The notes under the pieces are model-generated. The model did no database searches, was not told where the DNA came from, and worked only from the letters and a program-made list of their open reading frames with translations. The position numbers and the translations under genes were made by a program. A stretch of DNA of 64,000 bases from Lachnospiraceae bacterium UBA1759 (GTDB lineage: Bacteria; Bacillota; Clostridia; Lachnospirales; Lachnospiraceae): positions 290 through 64,289 of the forward strand of contig DCHF01000049.1 in NCBI GenBank assembly GCA_002315555.1. Reading direction: 5' to 3'. Numbering within the stretch: the stretch's first letter is position 1; every line of letters begins with the position of its first letter. Positions 41,563 through 49,786 of the stretch are shown here, piece by piece.

Positions 41563-43026
41563 TCAGTGGTATCCTACCGCCAGTGCGAACAGCAGGAGCA
41601 GGCATGTCACCAGGAACAGCGGGAGCAGGATCTTCCAGGCCTTTTTCATGTAGGACGGGTAATCCGTATCGGCCAGATTCAGGGCGATGAGAAGACCGGC
41701 GTTCGTGGGGTAGACCACGTTTGCGAGGCCGTCGCCGAAAATGTAGGCGAGGACGATCAGATTGACCGGGAGGTCGTAGATGGTACCGAGCGGGAGCAGA
41801 AGCGGAATCAGAAGGAACGCTTTTGCGGAGCCCGAAGGGACGAAAAGCTCCAGGACAAGCACGATCAGGTAGACAAAGAGGATCAGGGCGCCGCGGGGGA
41901 TACCATCGGCGGCGGTGATAAAGAAGCGGACCAGCGAGTCGATGGTGCCGGATTCCGTCAGAATGTATTTGATGGAGGAGGCGAACAGGATCATCAGGAT
42001 CGCCGGCAGCATCGCGACCACGCCGCTTCCGAAGGAACGGAAGAATTCACGGGGCTTCATACCGGCAAGGCCGCAGCCCAGGCTGCCGCCGATCAGGAAG
42101 CACAGCGCGAAGATCACCAGTGTGTAATCCTGGAGCGCCGTGATGAAGATGGAGGACACGATGAGCAGAATACCTGTGCCGATAGTGATTCCGAATGCCA
42201 TAAGTCCGCGGCCGGTCTTGGGATTCCGCTCGAAGACGTGCGGGTTCGGAAGATTTGAAGCGTTGGCGTTGGCAGCTTTCTTATTCTGCGTTTCTTTGTT
42301 GTTCCGTGCCTCTTTTTCTTCCCTCTTTTTTGTATACAGGAACAGGAAACCGGTCAATAGCACATAAAGCACGACAAAAACCAGAAGGCGCATCCAGACA
42401 CCGCTGAAAACGGTGATGCCGGCGACTTTCTGCGCAACGCCCGTGCCGAACGGATTGAATACGCCGGCGGTATAGCCGCAAGCGCAGGCGATCATCGAAA
42501 AAGCGAGGCCGGTAAAGGCGTCCCAGCCCAGGGAAACGGCAAGGGCGGAGAGGATCGGCACCAGCGGGATCACTTCCTCAAAGACACCGGCGGTCGTTGC
42601 AAGAAACATGAAAAGGAGCGGAAGAAGCGCGAGCAGAATGCGTCGTTTATGGTAGAATTTATGGACCATAACGTCTAAAAGATACTCGATCAGATTGCAG
42701 TCCATCAGTGCCTGGAAGATACCGCCGATGACAAGCAGAAACACCAGGATCATGATGAGCGTGACATTTCCGGAGCTGCCCAGGATCAGGATCCAGGAAA
42801 GCAGGAATTTATATACCGGGAAGTCCACATTCTTTTCGACGAAGGTACCCCGCGCATTCTCTGTGGTATCAATGATCAGGTTACCGTTCACGTCCGTTGT
42901 CCGGACGTATTCGCCCGTCGGCAGCACAAAGGTCAGCGCATACGCGGCGATCATCAGGAGAATAATGATGGACATGGAGAGAATAAAGCTTTTCACGGAT
43001 ATGGAAAGCGATTTCTTTTCGTTCAT
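41563..43026 (-). CDS. YfcC/DcuC-type membrane transporter
   Basis: The 487-residue protein has about 12 helices and the YfcC-family pattern: an extracellular LPTGEYVRTTDVNG loop after the first helix, ATTAGVFEEVIPLVPIL, and FVPSGSAKAFLLIPLLLPL. A charged cytoplasmic loop (about 230-265) divides the halves. Relatives carry C4-dicarboxylates, or amino acids by antiport; the substrate is unknown. The ribosome site is AGAGGAGCG. It is divergent from the cysteine desulfurase gene and converges on htpG. Confidence 0.85.
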   Translation of the reverse strand: MNEKKSLSISVKSFILSMSIIILLMIAAYALTFVLPTGEYVRTTDVNGNLIIDTTENARGTFVEKNVDFPVYKFLLSWILILGSSGNVTLIMILVFLLVIGGIFQALMDCNLIEYLLDVMVHKFYHKRRILLALLPLLFMFLATTAGVFEEVIPLVPILSALAVSLGWDAFTGLAFSMIACACGYTAGVFNPFGTGVAQKVAGITVFSGVWMRLLVFVVLYVLLTGFLFLYTKKREEKEARNNKETQNKKAANANASNLPNPHVFERNPKTGRGLMAFGITIGTGILLIVSSIFITALQDYTLVIFALCFLIGGSLGCGLAGMKPREFFRSFGSGVVAMLPAILMILFASSIKYILTESGTIDSLVRFFITAADGIPRGALILFVYLIVLVLELFVPSGSAKAFLLIPLLLPLGTIYDLPVNLIVLAYIFGDGLANVVYPTNAGLLIALNLADTDYPSYMKKAWKILLPLFLVTCLLLLFALAVGYH

Positions 43027-43190
43027 AAAGCGCTCCTCTTTTAAAATATAGTATTAATTGTACGCGCGGAATTGTAAAAATCAAGGTGTAAATCGGCGCG
43101 ATATTTGATATGATTTGATTAAGTGAAGCAGAAACTGTTTTCATATGCGGACACGATCGTCCCGTTGAGATTTAAGTAAGGATTTTCTAA

Positions 43191-44564
43191 ATGACACGAA
43201 TTTATCTGGATCACGCAGCCACGACTCCGGTATATCCGGAGGTCCTGGAGGCGATGATGCCGTACTTTACAGAAGAATATGGCAATGCATCTTCGCTGCA
43301 CAGCGCCGGCCGGACCGGACGGGAGGCGGTGGAAGAAGCCCGGGCCAGGGTGGCTGCGCTGATCGGCGCGAAGCCGGAGGAGATCTATTTTACGTCCGGT
43401 GGCACGGAGAGCGATAACCAGGCGCTGAGAAGTGCGTGGGAGCGTACAGCACCGGTAAAAGAAGTCGTCGATCCGGCTACCCGGACCGCCCGGAAATGCA
43501 TTTTCATCACCACCGCTTTTGAACACAAGGCCATCCTAAACACCTGCGCGCAACTGGAGAAGCTTGGCGCCGAAGTGCACATTCTGCAGCCGTCAAAAGA
43601 CGGGTATGTGACAGCGGCGCAGGTGGAGGAGGTTCTGCGCACGATTTTTCTAAACGGTGCAGAGCGCCCGGAGGCGGGACAGACTGCAGGAACGGATCCC
43701 TTTGACTCGCTTCATTCAAATATCCTGGTTTCCGTTATGGCTGCGAACAATGAGCTCGGCACCATTCAGGCTATCGCGGGGATCGGTGCGGTGTGCCGCC
43801 GCTACAACGTACTGTTCCACACGGACGCGGTGCAGGCTGTGGGGCATATCCCGATGGATGTCAATGCCCTGAACGTCGATATGCTGTCTGCGAGCGCGCA
43901 CAAATTCGGCGGTCCGAAGGGCGTCGGTTTCCTGTATGTGCGTGCGGGAATTCCGGTGGAGCCATTGTTATTTGGCGGCGGGCAGGAGCACGGCTTGCGC
44001 TCCGGTACGCTTAATACGCCGGGAATCGTGGGGCTCGGAAAGGCCGCGGAAATCGCGGAGAGAGAGCTTGAAATGTGCGAGAATGCGGCAGAGAACGCAG
44101 GAAAAGAATTGAAGTCGGAACTCCTCCGCATCACCTCCATGCGCGACCGGTTTGAGGCACGGATCCTTGCCGGATTACAGGGAGTACATGTCAACGGGAG
44201 CAGCGGAGAGAGCAAAATCGCAGCGGCTGAAAGGGGCGAAAAGGCATTGTTCGGCATAGAAACACAGCTTCCGCGCCTTCCGGGCCACTCCAACCTCCGT
44301 ATTCGCGGTGTGGAGAGCGAATCCCTGCTGATTCTTCTGGACATGAAGGGGATCTGCGCATCCGGTGGCTCGGCCTGCGCGGCAGGCACGGAGGAAGTGT
44401 CGCATGTGTTGACGGCCATCGGCCTGACGGACGATGAAGCCTCCGAGTGCGTGCGTTTCACCTTCGGCCCCGGCGTCTCCGATGAGGATGCCGACCGGGC
44501 GGCGGAGACGGTCATCGATAGCGTGAAAAAACTGCGTGAACTGCGGGGCTGTATCGTTGACTGA
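43191..44564 (+). CDS. cysteine desulfurase (NifS/IscS family)
   Basis: This 457-residue PLP enzyme takes sulfur from cysteine to form a persulfide for Fe-S clusters or tRNA thiolation. It starts YLDHAATTPV. PLP lysine K238 is in SASAHKFGG, HTDAVQA is upstream, and the active Cys396 is in GGSACAAGTEEVSH. It is about 60-70 residues longer than typical members. Extra pieces lie near 85-105, 152-175 and 325-355. The ribosome site is AAGGA, nine bases away. No IscU scaffold gene follows, so the sulfur acceptor is unclear. Confidence 0.92.
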   Translation: MTRIYLDHAATTPVYPEVLEAMMPYFTEEYGNASSLHSAGRTGREAVEEARARVAALIGAKPEEIYFTSGGTESDNQALRSAWERTAPVKEVVDPATRTARKCIFITTAFEHKAILNTCAQLEKLGAEVHILQPSKDGYVTAAQVEEVLRTIFLNGAERPEAGQTAGTDPFDSLHSNILVSVMAANNELGTIQAIAGIGAVCRRYNVLFHTDAVQAVGHIPMDVNALNVDMLSASAHKFGGPKGVGFLYVRAGIPVEPLLFGGGQEHGLRSGTLNTPGIVGLGKAAEIAERELEMCENAAENAGKELKSELLRITSMRDRFEARILAGLQGVHVNGSSGESKIAAAERGEKALFGIETQLPRLPGHSNLRIRGVESESLLILLDMKGICASGGSACAAGTEEVSHVLTAIGLTDDEASECVRFTFGPGVSDEDADRAAETVIDSVKKLRELRGCIVD

Positions 44565-44650
44565 TTCCTGCCCCCCTTCATATGTGAAAATGCATAAAAC
44601 GGAACGCGGATTTTTGTAATAAAGCCCGCGTTCTTTTTCTTTTCTGCAGA

Positions 44651-44679
44651 TTGATAAATCAAAAATGCCGTGTTATACT
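44651..44679 (+). promoter_or_regulatory. promoter of the exonuclease-galE unit
   Basis: TTGATA at 44651-44656, 17 bases, TATACT at 44674-44679. Confidence 0.75.
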
Positions 44680-44704
44680 GTAGGGTGGAAAGTGGGACGC
44701 ATTT

Positions 44705-45715
44705 ATGAACTACATAGTACTTGATTTAGAATGGAATCAGGCAGCGTACAAAGTCGACGAAGAGGAAGACCTGCCTTTTGAGATCATTGAAATCGGCGCC
44801 GTAAAACTGAACAGTCAGGGAGAAAAGCAGGGAGAATTCCAGATGCTGATCAAGCCGCAGGTATATCCGTTCCTGGTTCGCAAGACCAGAGAGCTGACCG
44901 GCTGGACGGATCAGGATCTTGATGAGAAGGGCCTGGAATTTGAAGAGGCCTGTGCAAAGTTCCTGGATTGGTGCGGAAAAGATTATATTTTCTGTATCTG
45001 GGGACCGTCGGATCTGACGCAGCTTGAGCGGAATATGTCGTATTTCAAGATCAAGATTCCGTGGAAATATCCGTTAAAATATCTGGACGTACAGAAACTG
45101 TATGCACTTCAGGAAAAAGAAGGAAAGACCCGTCGGGCACTGGAGGTCGTCATCGACCGCTATGGCATTCCGACCGATCGACCGTTCCATCACGCAGTTG
45201 ACGATGCCGCTTATACGGCTATGGTCTTCCAGCGCATCGACCGGAAAAATTTTGAGTCTTTCTTCTCCATCGATTATTACAAGGTTCCGAAGAACCGTTG
45301 GGAAGAAACGACTTTCTATTTTAATACGTACTCCAAGTTTGTGTCCCGTGAATTCCCGCTGAAAGAAGAGGCGTCCGATAACAGAAGAGTGCGCGAAATG
45401 CCGTGTCTCTACTGCAAAAAGAAGCTGAAGAAGGACGTGAACTGGTTCTCCGATTCGGGCAGAAGCTATCTGGCCATCGGCACCTGTAAGGAACACGGCC
45501 GCATGAAGGGCCGCATCCGTCTGAAGTCTACGGAAAGCTACTCCGGATACTTTGCCGTTCGTACCGTGAAGGTTTGTACGGATGAGGATGAAGCCGTTAT
45601 TCTGCAGAAACGCGAAAACCTGAAGCAGAAACGTCGCGAGCGTCGTAAGAAAAATACGAAGGCGGCAAAGGAAGCAAGGGCGGCAGCGGAAAACACCGAA
45701 ACGAAAGAAGCATAA
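44705..45715 (+). CDS. DEDDh 3'-5' exonuclease with C-terminal zinc-ribbon and basic tail
   Basis: The 336-residue protein has an N-terminal DnaQ-like exonuclease. The first Asp and Glu are in VLDLEWN, a further Asp is in GPSDLTQLER, and His and Asp are in HHAVDDAA. It is expected to degrade DNA or RNA ends. The segment around 235-290 has C-x-x-C (PCLYCKKK) and C-x-x-H (GTCKEH), a possible zinc ribbon. The last 40 residues are strongly basic. The ribosome-site region GTGGGACGC is poor. It is followed 25 bases later by galE, perhaps in one transcript. Confidence 0.85.
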   Translation: MNYIVLDLEWNQAAYKVDEEEDLPFEIIEIGAVKLNSQGEKQGEFQMLIKPQVYPFLVRKTRELTGWTDQDLDEKGLEFEEACAKFLDWCGKDYIFCIWGPSDLTQLERNMSYFKIKIPWKYPLKYLDVQKLYALQEKEGKTRRALEVVIDRYGIPTDRPFHHAVDDAAYTAMVFQRIDRKNFESFFSIDYYKVPKNRWEETTFYFNTYSKFVSREFPLKEEASDNRRVREMPCLYCKKKLKKDVNWFSDSGRSYLAIGTCKEHGRMKGRIRLKSTESYSGYFAVRTVKVCTDEDEAVILQKRENLKQKRRERRKKNTKAAKEARAAAENTETKEA

Positions 45716-45740
45716 TCAATTAGTATAGAGGAGGAAACAC

Positions 45741-46757
45741 ATGGCAGTATTAGTTACAGGCGGTGCCGGATACATCGGCAGCCATACAGTTGTTGAACTT
45801 CAGAATGCCGGCTATGATGTTGTAGTCATCGATAACCTGGCAAACGCGAACGAAAAGGCACTTGCACGTGTTGAAGCGATCACCGGCAAGAAGGTTCCGT
45901 TCTACAAGGTCGATATTCGCGACCGTGAAGGTCTGGAGGAAGTTTTCGAAAAGGAAAACATTGATTCCTGCATCCATTTCGCAGGCCTGAAGGCTGTTGG
46001 TGAGAGCGTTGCAAAGCCGTGGGAATATTATGAAAACAACATCGGTGGTACGCTGACTCTGGTCGATGTTATGCGCAAGCACAATTGCAAGAACATCATC
46101 TTCTCATCCTCCGCAACTGTTTACGGAAATCCGGAGCAGATTCCGATCACCGAAGAGTGCCCGAAGGGACAGTGCACGAATCCGTACGGCTGGACAAAGT
46201 CCATGCTGGAGCAGGTCCTCAGCGACATTCAGAAGGCAGATCCGGAATGGAACGTCATTCTGTTAAGATACTTCAATCCGATCGGCGCGCATCAGAGCGG
46301 TACCATCGGCGAGGATCCGAAGGGTATTCCGAACAACCTGATGCCGTACGTAACGCAGGTCGCTGTCGGAAAGCGTGAGTGCTTAAGCGTTTACGGCGAT
46401 GATTACGATACTCCGGACGGAACCGGAGTTCGTGACTACATCCATGTAGTAGACCTGGCGCGCGGTCATATGGCGGCACTGAAAAAGCTGGAAGAAGTTC
46501 CGGGCCTGTTCATCTGCAACCTGGGTACCGGTGTTGGCTACAGCGTTCTCGATGTTGTTCATGCATTTGAAGAGGCAAACGGCCTGAAAATCAATTATAA
46601 GGTCGTTGACAGACGTCCCGGCGATATTGCCACCTGCTATTCCGATCCGACCAAGGCTTATAAAGAGATGGGCTGGAAGGCAGAGTACGATCTTAAGGAT
46701 ATGTGCCGTGACTCCTGGAACTGGCAGAAGAACAACCCGAACGGCTACGAGGGTTGA
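45741..46757 (+). CDS. galE: UDP-glucose 4-epimerase
   Basis: This 338-residue NAD-dependent enzyme interconverts UDP-glucose and UDP-galactose for the Leloir pathway and cell-wall sugars. The NAD site is VTGGAGYIGSHT. Ser is in FSSSATVYG and Tyr-x3-Lys in NPYGWTKS. The tail DVVHAFEEANG and RPGDIATCYSDP is typical. The length is usual. The ribosome site is AGGAGGAAAC. No galK/galT genes are nearby. Confidence 0.96.
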   Translation: MAVLVTGGAGYIGSHTVVELQNAGYDVVVIDNLANANEKALARVEAITGKKVPFYKVDIRDREGLEEVFEKENIDSCIHFAGLKAVGESVAKPWEYYENNIGGTLTLVDVMRKHNCKNIIFSSSATVYGNPEQIPITEECPKGQCTNPYGWTKSMLEQVLSDIQKADPEWNVILLRYFNPIGAHQSGTIGEDPKGIPNNLMPYVTQVAVGKRECLSVYGDDYDTPDGTGVRDYIHVVDLARGHMAALKKLEEVPGLFICNLGTGVGYSVLDVVHAFEEANGLKINYKVVDRRPGDIATCYSDPTKAYKEMGWKAEYDLKDMCRDSWNWQKNNPNGYEG

Positions 46758-46795
46758 TGCGGGTCTCCCGAAAGGGCCTGAAAAGCGAAAAAACC

Positions 46796-46824
46796 TTGAT
46801 TTTACAGCACTTGTGTGCTATAGT
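46796..46824 (+). promoter_or_regulatory. promoter of the 89-residue membrane protein gene
   Basis: TTGATT at 46796-46801, 17 bases, TATAGT at 46819-46824, 48 bases before the ATG. Confidence 0.75.
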
Positions 46825-46871
46825 CTTGTAGTTGGCCGCGTCCAATAAAGTGTTGAAAAGGAACCAAAACA

Positions 46872-47141
46872 ATGAGCGTAGAGAAAGTTAATCAGTATAA
46901 AGAATCCAAGAAGAACAGAAAGCAGGAAATCGAAAAGCAGAAAAAGAAAGCTGCTACCAGCCGCATCGTGACCTGGGTCGTTATCATCGCAGTTCTTGTT
47001 GCTTTGGCAGTCGGTCTTGTGATCACTGTTGTGAATCAGGTAAAGGCTTCTGCAAGCACGGATACTCAGCCGTATGCTTACAGCTCTTATGAACTGATGG
47101 ATTATGCAGACATTGAAGGTACTGCATCTACTGAAGAGTAA
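46872..47141 (+). CDS. small single-pass membrane protein
   Basis: This 89-residue protein has a Lys/Glu/Gln-rich cytoplasmic N-terminus (about 1-30, probably helical), one membrane helix (IVTWVVIIAVLVALAVGLVITVV) and an external tail rich in Ser, Thr, Tyr and acidic residues. AAAAGGAACC serves as ribosome site. It has its own promoter and terminator, so it is a real unit. No family is recognised; a scaffold or secretion-assist role would be speculation. Confidence 0.72.
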   Translation: MSVEKVNQYKESKKNRKQEIEKQKKKAATSRIVTWVVIIAVLVALAVGLVITVVNQVKASASTDTQPYAYSSYELMDYADIEGTASTEE

Positions 47142-47198
47142 GAAACCGGGAGAGTGATCCTGCGGGAGCATTCAAGGCGGAGACTGATTATTACGAAA

Positions 47199-47229
47199 GA
47201 AAAGCACCGGCATTTTGCCGGTGCTTTTC
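47199..47229 (+). terminator. terminator of the 89-residue membrane protein gene
   Basis: AAAAGCACCGGCA pairs with TGCCGGTGCTTTT around TTT, with A-run before and T-run after. Confidence 0.88.
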
Positions 47230-47264
47230 AAATTGTGCGTATCACTTGCTTATAAAAAGAGGAG

Positions 47265-47346
47265 CCCCCAAGTTGTTTCCAACTTGGGGGAATTATGAAA
47301 AACATTATACAAATTTCGAAGAGTCAAAGGAGAACTTGTTGTTCTC
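47265..47346. other. two hairpins in the gap before the flavin reductase gene
   Basis: CCCCCAAGTTG (47265-47275) pairs exactly with CAACTTGGGGG (47280-47290) around TTTC. GAGAAC (47330) pairs with GTTCTC (to 47346). Neither has a T-run. The gap 47142-47560 otherwise holds only a terminator and a promoter. Confidence 0.55.
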
Positions 47347-47480
47347 TTTACATTATTGAGAATACGCTATAAATATGAACAAAATATGAACATACGGAAA
47401 ACGATATGTTAACATTACTAAAAAATCCAATGATTTCCAAAATCTTTTATGCAAATTGACCATAAAAGTGTCAAAAACAA

Positions 47481-47508
47481 TTGACATGGGCCGTATCTTG
47501 CGTAAAAT
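47481..47508 (+). promoter_or_regulatory. promoter of the flavin reductase gene
   Basis: TTGACA at 47481-47486, 16 bases, TAAAAT at 47503-47508. Confidence 0.7.
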
Positions 47509-47560
47509 GGTGTGAGAGAGATCAAGATGTTGTGGATTATGCGTAACGGAGGAATAATTT

Positions 47561-48268
47561 GTGACAAAACAGACATGGAATCCCTGCAGTATTCTTTCGC
47601 CGGTGCCGGCTGTGCTGGTAACGGTGCGGGGGAAAAACGGTGAAGAAAATGTGCTGACCATTGGCTGGGCGGGGACGATCTGCACCATTCCGGCGATGGT
47701 TTCGATCTCTGTGCGCAAGGAACGGTATTCCTACGAGCTTTTGAAAGAAAGCGGAGAATTTGTCATCAATCTGACTACGGAAGCGTTGGTGCGTGCCACG
47801 GATTACTGCGGTGTGCGTTCCGGTCGTGATGAGGATAAGTTTGCAGCGATGGAGCTTCATAAAGAAAAGGCATCTAAAGTACAGGCACCGCTCATCAAGG
47901 AGAGTCCGGTCAATATTGAATGTCAGGTGGAGCAGGTGATCGAGCTCGGGAGTCACGACCTGTTCATTGCCAGGGTCGTGGCGGTCGATGTGGATGAAAA
48001 GGTCATCGATGAAAAGGGTCGCCTGGACCTGGGAAAAGCGCATTTGATCGCGTATGCCCACGGTTCGTATTACAGCCTCGGAAAACAGCTGGGTACGTTC
48101 GGCTATACGGTGAAGAAGGCGCCGGAAAGAAAATCGGTAAAGAGTGTGAAGAAGCGTACGGAAAAGGAGCCGGTCAAGGGGGCAATGACTGAGCCGGAAA
48201 AGAAAAGCGCCAAGACCGGGGTGAAGACCGCCCGCGCCGCAAGAAGTACGAAGAAAAGCGCCAAATAA
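47561..48268 (+). CDS. flavin reductase-like protein with Lys-rich tail
   Basis: This 235-residue protein has a flavoredoxin/flavin-reductase split-barrel FMN domain (about 1-180): WNPCSILSPVPAVLVTVRG, TIGWAGTICTIPAMVSISVR, and FVINLTTEALV. Such proteins reduce flavin or carry electrons from NAD(P)H. A GTG start at 47561 is set by CGGAGG upstream. The last 51 residues contain 15 Lys and 4 Arg, with KK and SAK motifs like a histone H1 tail, which is unusual for this family. It is a single gene with its own promoter. Confidence 0.85.
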   Translation: MTKQTWNPCSILSPVPAVLVTVRGKNGEENVLTIGWAGTICTIPAMVSISVRKERYSYELLKESGEFVINLTTEALVRATDYCGVRSGRDEDKFAAMELHKEKASKVQAPLIKESPVNIECQVEQVIELGSHDLFIARVVAVDVDEKVIDEKGRLDLGKAHLIAYAHGSYYSLGKQLGTFGYTVKKAPERKSVKSVKKRTEKEPVKGAMTEPEKKSAKTGVKTARAARSTKKSAK

Positions 48269-48330
48269 AGACAGAATCAGCGGCTCTTCACAATATATTA
48301 CAAAAATGTTAAGCGAATCGTAACAGAACC

Positions 48331-48359
48331 TTTACAAAAAGGGTGTTATGTGCTATAAT
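48331..48359 (+). promoter_or_regulatory. promoter of murA
   Basis: TTTACA at 48331-48336, 17 bases, TATAAT at 48354-48359. Confidence 0.82.
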
Positions 48360-48414
48360 CCGTGATACAACTTAAAGTGTAATATTATGCAAAAAAGCAT
48401 GATTGGAGATAAGA

Positions 48415-49710
48415 ATGGATCAATTTGTGATCAGAGGCGGACGTCCGCTGACAGGAGAAGTAGCGATCGGTGGTGCAAAGAATGCAGCACTGGGTCTTTT
48501 GGCTGCCTCCATTATGGCCGATGAACCGGTCATAATCCGGAATATTCCGGATGTCAGCGATATCAATACGCTTCTGGACGCAATTGCGGATACCGGTGCC
48601 GGCGTAGACCGCATGAATCGTCATGAGGTCTGCCTGAACGGTGCAACCATCCGCAGTTATGTCGTTGACAACAGTTATATTCGAAAGATGCGCGCGGGAT
48701 ATTATATGCTCGGCGCAATGCTTGGTAAATATCATTATGCAGAGGTGGCGCTGCCGGGTGGATGTACCATCGGAAGCAGACCCATCGACCAGCATCTGAA
48801 GGGCTTCGAGGCGCTTGGTGCGCGTACCAGCATCCGCAACAGCATGGTACTTGTGGAGGCAGAGCGTCTGCGCGGTCAGCACATCTATTTTGACAGCGTT
48901 TCTGTCGGCGCGACCATCAATGTAATGATGGCAGCCGTTTATGCGCAGGGGCGCACGGTTCTTGAGAATGTGGCAAAGGAGCCGCACGTCGTTGATGTTG
49001 CGAACTTCCTGAATAGTATGGGTGCCCGCATTAAAGGTGCAGGTACGGACGTGATCCGCATCGATGGCGTGACCCGCCTTCACGGCACGGATTACACAGT
49101 AATTCCGGACCAGATCGAGGCCGGCACGTTTATGACCGCAGCAGCGGTTACGCACGGTGATGTCACTGTCCGTAACGTCATTCCGAAGCATCTGGAGTGC
49201 ATTTCTTCCAAGCTTCGTGAGATCGGCTGCCGCGTAGAAGAGTATGATGACGCGGTTCGTGTCATCGCCGAGGGCCCGTTAAAGGCCACGCGCGTACGTA
49301 CACTGCCGTATCCCGGATTCCCAACGGATATGCAGCCGCAGATCGCGGTCGTTCTTGCGGTGGCGCAGGGAACCAGCACCGTGACGGAAACCATTTTTGA
49401 GAATCGCTTCAAATATGTGGCGGAATTGAACCGGATGGGCACGAACATTTCCGTGGAAGGCGGAAGCCGTGCGGTAATCATCGGTGTACCGGAACTGAAA
49501 GGGGCTTCTCTTGTGGCACCGGACCTTCGCGCCGGCGCGGCACTGGTCATGGCAGCGCTTGCAGCAAACGGCGATTCCATCGTGGAAGAGATCGGATACA
49601 TTCAACGCGGTTATGAAGACTTCGTCGATAAGATGAAGCAGCTGGGCGGAGTGATCGAGACCGTGGATTCTGAGGAAGAAGCAAGAAAATTTTTATTAAA
49701 ACAGGCATAA
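48415..49710 (+). CDS. murA: UDP-N-acetylglucosamine 1-carboxyvinyltransferase (MurA)
   Basis: This 431-residue enzyme transfers enolpyruvate from PEP to UDP-GlcNAc, the first committed step of peptidoglycan synthesis in the cytoplasm. Family motifs: GGAKNAAL near 20, LPGGCTIGSRPIDQH with active Cys117, and GFPTDMQPQ. Cys117 (rather than Asp) predicts fosfomycin sensitivity. ATG 48415 follows TTGGAGAT. It has its own promoter and terminator. Firmicutes often carry two MurA copies; only one is in view. Confidence 0.95.
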   Translation: MDQFVIRGGRPLTGEVAIGGAKNAALGLLAASIMADEPVIIRNIPDVSDINTLLDAIADTGAGVDRMNRHEVCLNGATIRSYVVDNSYIRKMRAGYYMLGAMLGKYHYAEVALPGGCTIGSRPIDQHLKGFEALGARTSIRNSMVLVEAERLRGQHIYFDSVSVGATINVMMAAVYAQGRTVLENVAKEPHVVDVANFLNSMGARIKGAGTDVIRIDGVTRLHGTDYTVIPDQIEAGTFMTAAAVTHGDVTVRNVIPKHLECISSKLREIGCRVEEYDDAVRVIAEGPLKATRVRTLPYPGFPTDMQPQIAVVLAVAQGTSTVTETIFENRFKYVAELNRMGTNISVEGGSRAVIIGVPELKGASLVAPDLRAGAALVMAALAANGDSIVEEIGYIQRGYEDFVDKMKQLGGVIETVDSEEEARKFLLKQA

Positions 49711-49724
49711 TTTTAAGTTGTGAC

Positions 49725-49766
49725 AAAAGCTCTTTGGGCCCCGAATGGTGCTTGAAGAGCTTTTTT
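49725..49766 (+). terminator. terminator of murA
   Basis: AAAAGCTCTT at 49725-49734 pairs with AAGAGCTTTT at 49755-49764, then TT. Confidence 0.82.
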
Positions 49767-49786
49767 ACTAATGAAGAGGTGCGGAT

